Assembly (NCBI GenBank): GCA_900318345.1
Contig: ONKD01000005.1
Span: forward strand, 22,827 to 86,826
Reading direction: 5' to 3'
Length of the DNA: 64,000 bases
Origin: an uncultured Prevotellaceae bacterium
Lineage (GTDB): Bacteria > Bacteroidota > Bacteroidia > Bacteroidales > Muribaculaceae
A program made the position numbers and the translations under genes. Below the pieces are notes generated by a model that saw only the letters and a program-made list of their open reading frames with translations, had not been told where the DNA came from and searched no databases. Position 1 is the stretch's first letter. Each line of letters opens with the position of its first letter. This document shows, piece after piece, positions 63,068 to 64,000 of this stretch.

Positions 63068-63831
63068 AAGCGTTGATATTTGCTGCCGGACTGGGGACGC
63101 GTCTCAGGCCCTTAACCGACGACCGCCCCAAGGCAATGGTTGAGATTGCCGGCAAGCCCATGCTGCAACATGTCATCGAGCGGGTGGCAGCTGCCGGATT
63201 TGATGATATCACCATCAACATCCACCACTATGGGCAGATGATTATCGATTTTCTTGAGCGCAACAATAACTTTGGTCTGTCAATCCACATCAGTGACGAG
63301 CGCGGCCTGTTGCTCGACACGGGTGGCGGCATCCTAAAGGCGCGCCAGTGGCTCGATGGTGATGAGCCCTTTTTGGTTCATAATACCGATATCATCAGCA
63401 CGTTGGACCTCAAGGCGTTCTATGACTACCACTGCCACCACGATGCCCTGGCGACCATTCTGGTCAAGGAGCGCAAGACGCAGCGCTATTTCCTGTTTGA
63501 CGAGAACGACCGCCTGCGCGGGTGGACCAATAAGGCGACTGGCGAGGTAAAGCCCGATAACGGGAAAATTGAGGGGATGGCGCTGCATGAAATGGCCTTC
63601 GGCGGACTGCACGTGATCTCGCCGCGCATCTTTCCCGAGTTGGAGCGCTTCCACCGCAAGGGTGGGGAGGACAAGTTCTCCATCGTGCCGTTCTACATCA
63701 ACATGTGCTCTCACCACCTCATCCAGGGCTATCACCCCAAGGATGACTACCAGTGGCTCGACATCGGCAAACCCGAGACCCTTGCACAAGCCCAGGAATT
63801 ACTGGCCTCTGATGAAACTCCCTCACGCTAA
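63064..63831 (+). CDS. murU: Nucleotidyltransferase, probable MurNAc-1-phosphate uridylyltransferase (MurU-like)
   Basis: The 255-residue enzyme begins MKALIFAAGLGTRLRPLTDD with RPKAMVEIAGKPM, the signature of sugar-phosphate nucleotidyltransferases. LLDTGGGILKARQWL and FLVHNTDIIST supply the metal-binding Asp, and the short length (no acyltransferase beta-helix) fits MurU. MurU turns MurNAc 1-phosphate into UDP-MurNAc, bypassing de novo synthesis. The start overlaps the kinase-RapZ gene by four bases, matching the AmgK-MurU pair. A mannose- or glucose-1-phosphate enzyme is the alternative. The 3' end runs into a GGCGCAAAGGCGC repeat. Confidence 0.82.
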   Translation: MKALIFAAGLGTRLRPLTDDRPKAMVEIAGKPMLQHVIERVAAAGFDDITINIHHYGQMIIDFLERNNNFGLSIHISDERGLLLDTGGGILKARQWLDGDEPFLVHNTDIISTLDLKAFYDYHCHHDALATILVKERKTQRYFLFDENDRLRGWTNKATGEVKPDNGKIEGMALHEMAFGGLHVISPRIFPELERFHRKGGEDKFSIVPFYINMCSHHLIQGYHPKDDYQWLDIGKPETLAQAQELLASDETPSR

Positions 63832-64000
63832 GGCGCAAAGGCGCTAAATTGTGTTTTTAAACTTTTTGAAGATTTATCCATCTAAAAAGAAGATACGGGG
63901 TGTGTGTCATAATTCATTTGCTGGAATATTAACCGCCCTGCGGGCGGGAAATTAAGACAAATTTTGTATTAAAATTATAATAATTAAAATTTTTATTTAA
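63832..64000. other. Right-edge spacer
   Basis: No gene is seen. It begins in a GGCGCAAAGGCGC direct repeat and contains a 6-bp hairpin CCGCCC/GGGCGG (63933-63947) in very AT-rich sequence. Confidence 0.4.

Overview
The window looks like chromosomal DNA of a Bacteroidota bacterium, most likely order Bacteroidales (Muribaculaceae- or Prevotella-like). The clues are -7 boxes of the TAnnTTTG type with TTTG near -33, weak ribosome-binding sites, a lipoprotein TamA variant (TamL), SusE/SusF-like starch-binding modules, DUF4924, DUF5106 and DUF805 proteins, WbsX- and TupA-type surface-glycan enzymes, and a pyrophosphate-dependent phosphofructokinase. No rRNA, tRNA or CRISPR array was recognised.

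Region 1 (1-8.9 kb) is an AT-rich accessory island. It carries the 3' end of a helicase-nuclease gene that overlaps a gene for a ~660-residue protein with a PIWI-like C-terminus. This order and domain make-up resemble the plasmid-eliminating DdmD/DdmE pair. Next come a decayed gene and two tandem paralogous tyrosine recombinases. One recombinase is fused to a ~610-residue C-terminal region of unknown function, and a frame-shifted remnant of its missing N-terminus lies between the two genes. A near-perfect sigma-54-type promoter sits in the ~530-bp junction before host-like DNA resumes at ~9 kb.

Region 2 (9-21.5 kb) is GC-richer housekeeping DNA: an acetyltransferase, a GH108 lysozyme-like protein, rpmH (too short for ordinary ORF lists), efp, a SPOR lipoprotein, a YfcE-like phosphoesterase, ribE and PPi-PFK. 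It then has a dTDP-amino-sugar operon (rfbA, two cupin ketoisomerase homologues, an aminotransferase), an HU gene followed by a membrane-anchored HU-LysM-like protein, a 2-hydroxyacid dehydrogenase and a PAS protein. Region 3 (21.8-27.5 kb) is a surface-polysaccharide operon (flippase, TupA-like ATP-grasp, GT4, WbsX, GT32) whose first half is clearly AT-richer, which suggests horizontal acquisition.

Region 4 (28-40.7 kb) holds a rightward block (DUF5106, DoxX, mnmA, bifunctional nuclease, nucleoside permease, rsmE, kdsA, TPR protein, tamL) and a leftward pair (YidE-like transporter, gph-like phosphatase). Region 5 (40.9-51.3 kb) has a large secreted alpha-amylase ending in a dockerin, a secreted Ser-rich protein with 60-bp tandem repeats, queA/menA, two DUF805 membrane proteins and ATP-dependent pfkA.

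Region 6 (51.4-64 kb) has an alpha-2-macroglobulin homologue without the usual thioester motif, a Crp/Fnr regulator with DUF4924, rfbD, prfC, and a kinase fused to a RapZ C-terminal domain that overlaps a nucleotidyltransferase. That last pair matches the AmgK/MurU route of cell-wall sugar recycling. Two otherwise empty ~600-bp gaps (27.5-28.1 kb and 57.1-57.7 kb) share a related promoter-like element at identical internal spacing, each followed by a terminator-like hairpin. They are candidate small-RNA genes.
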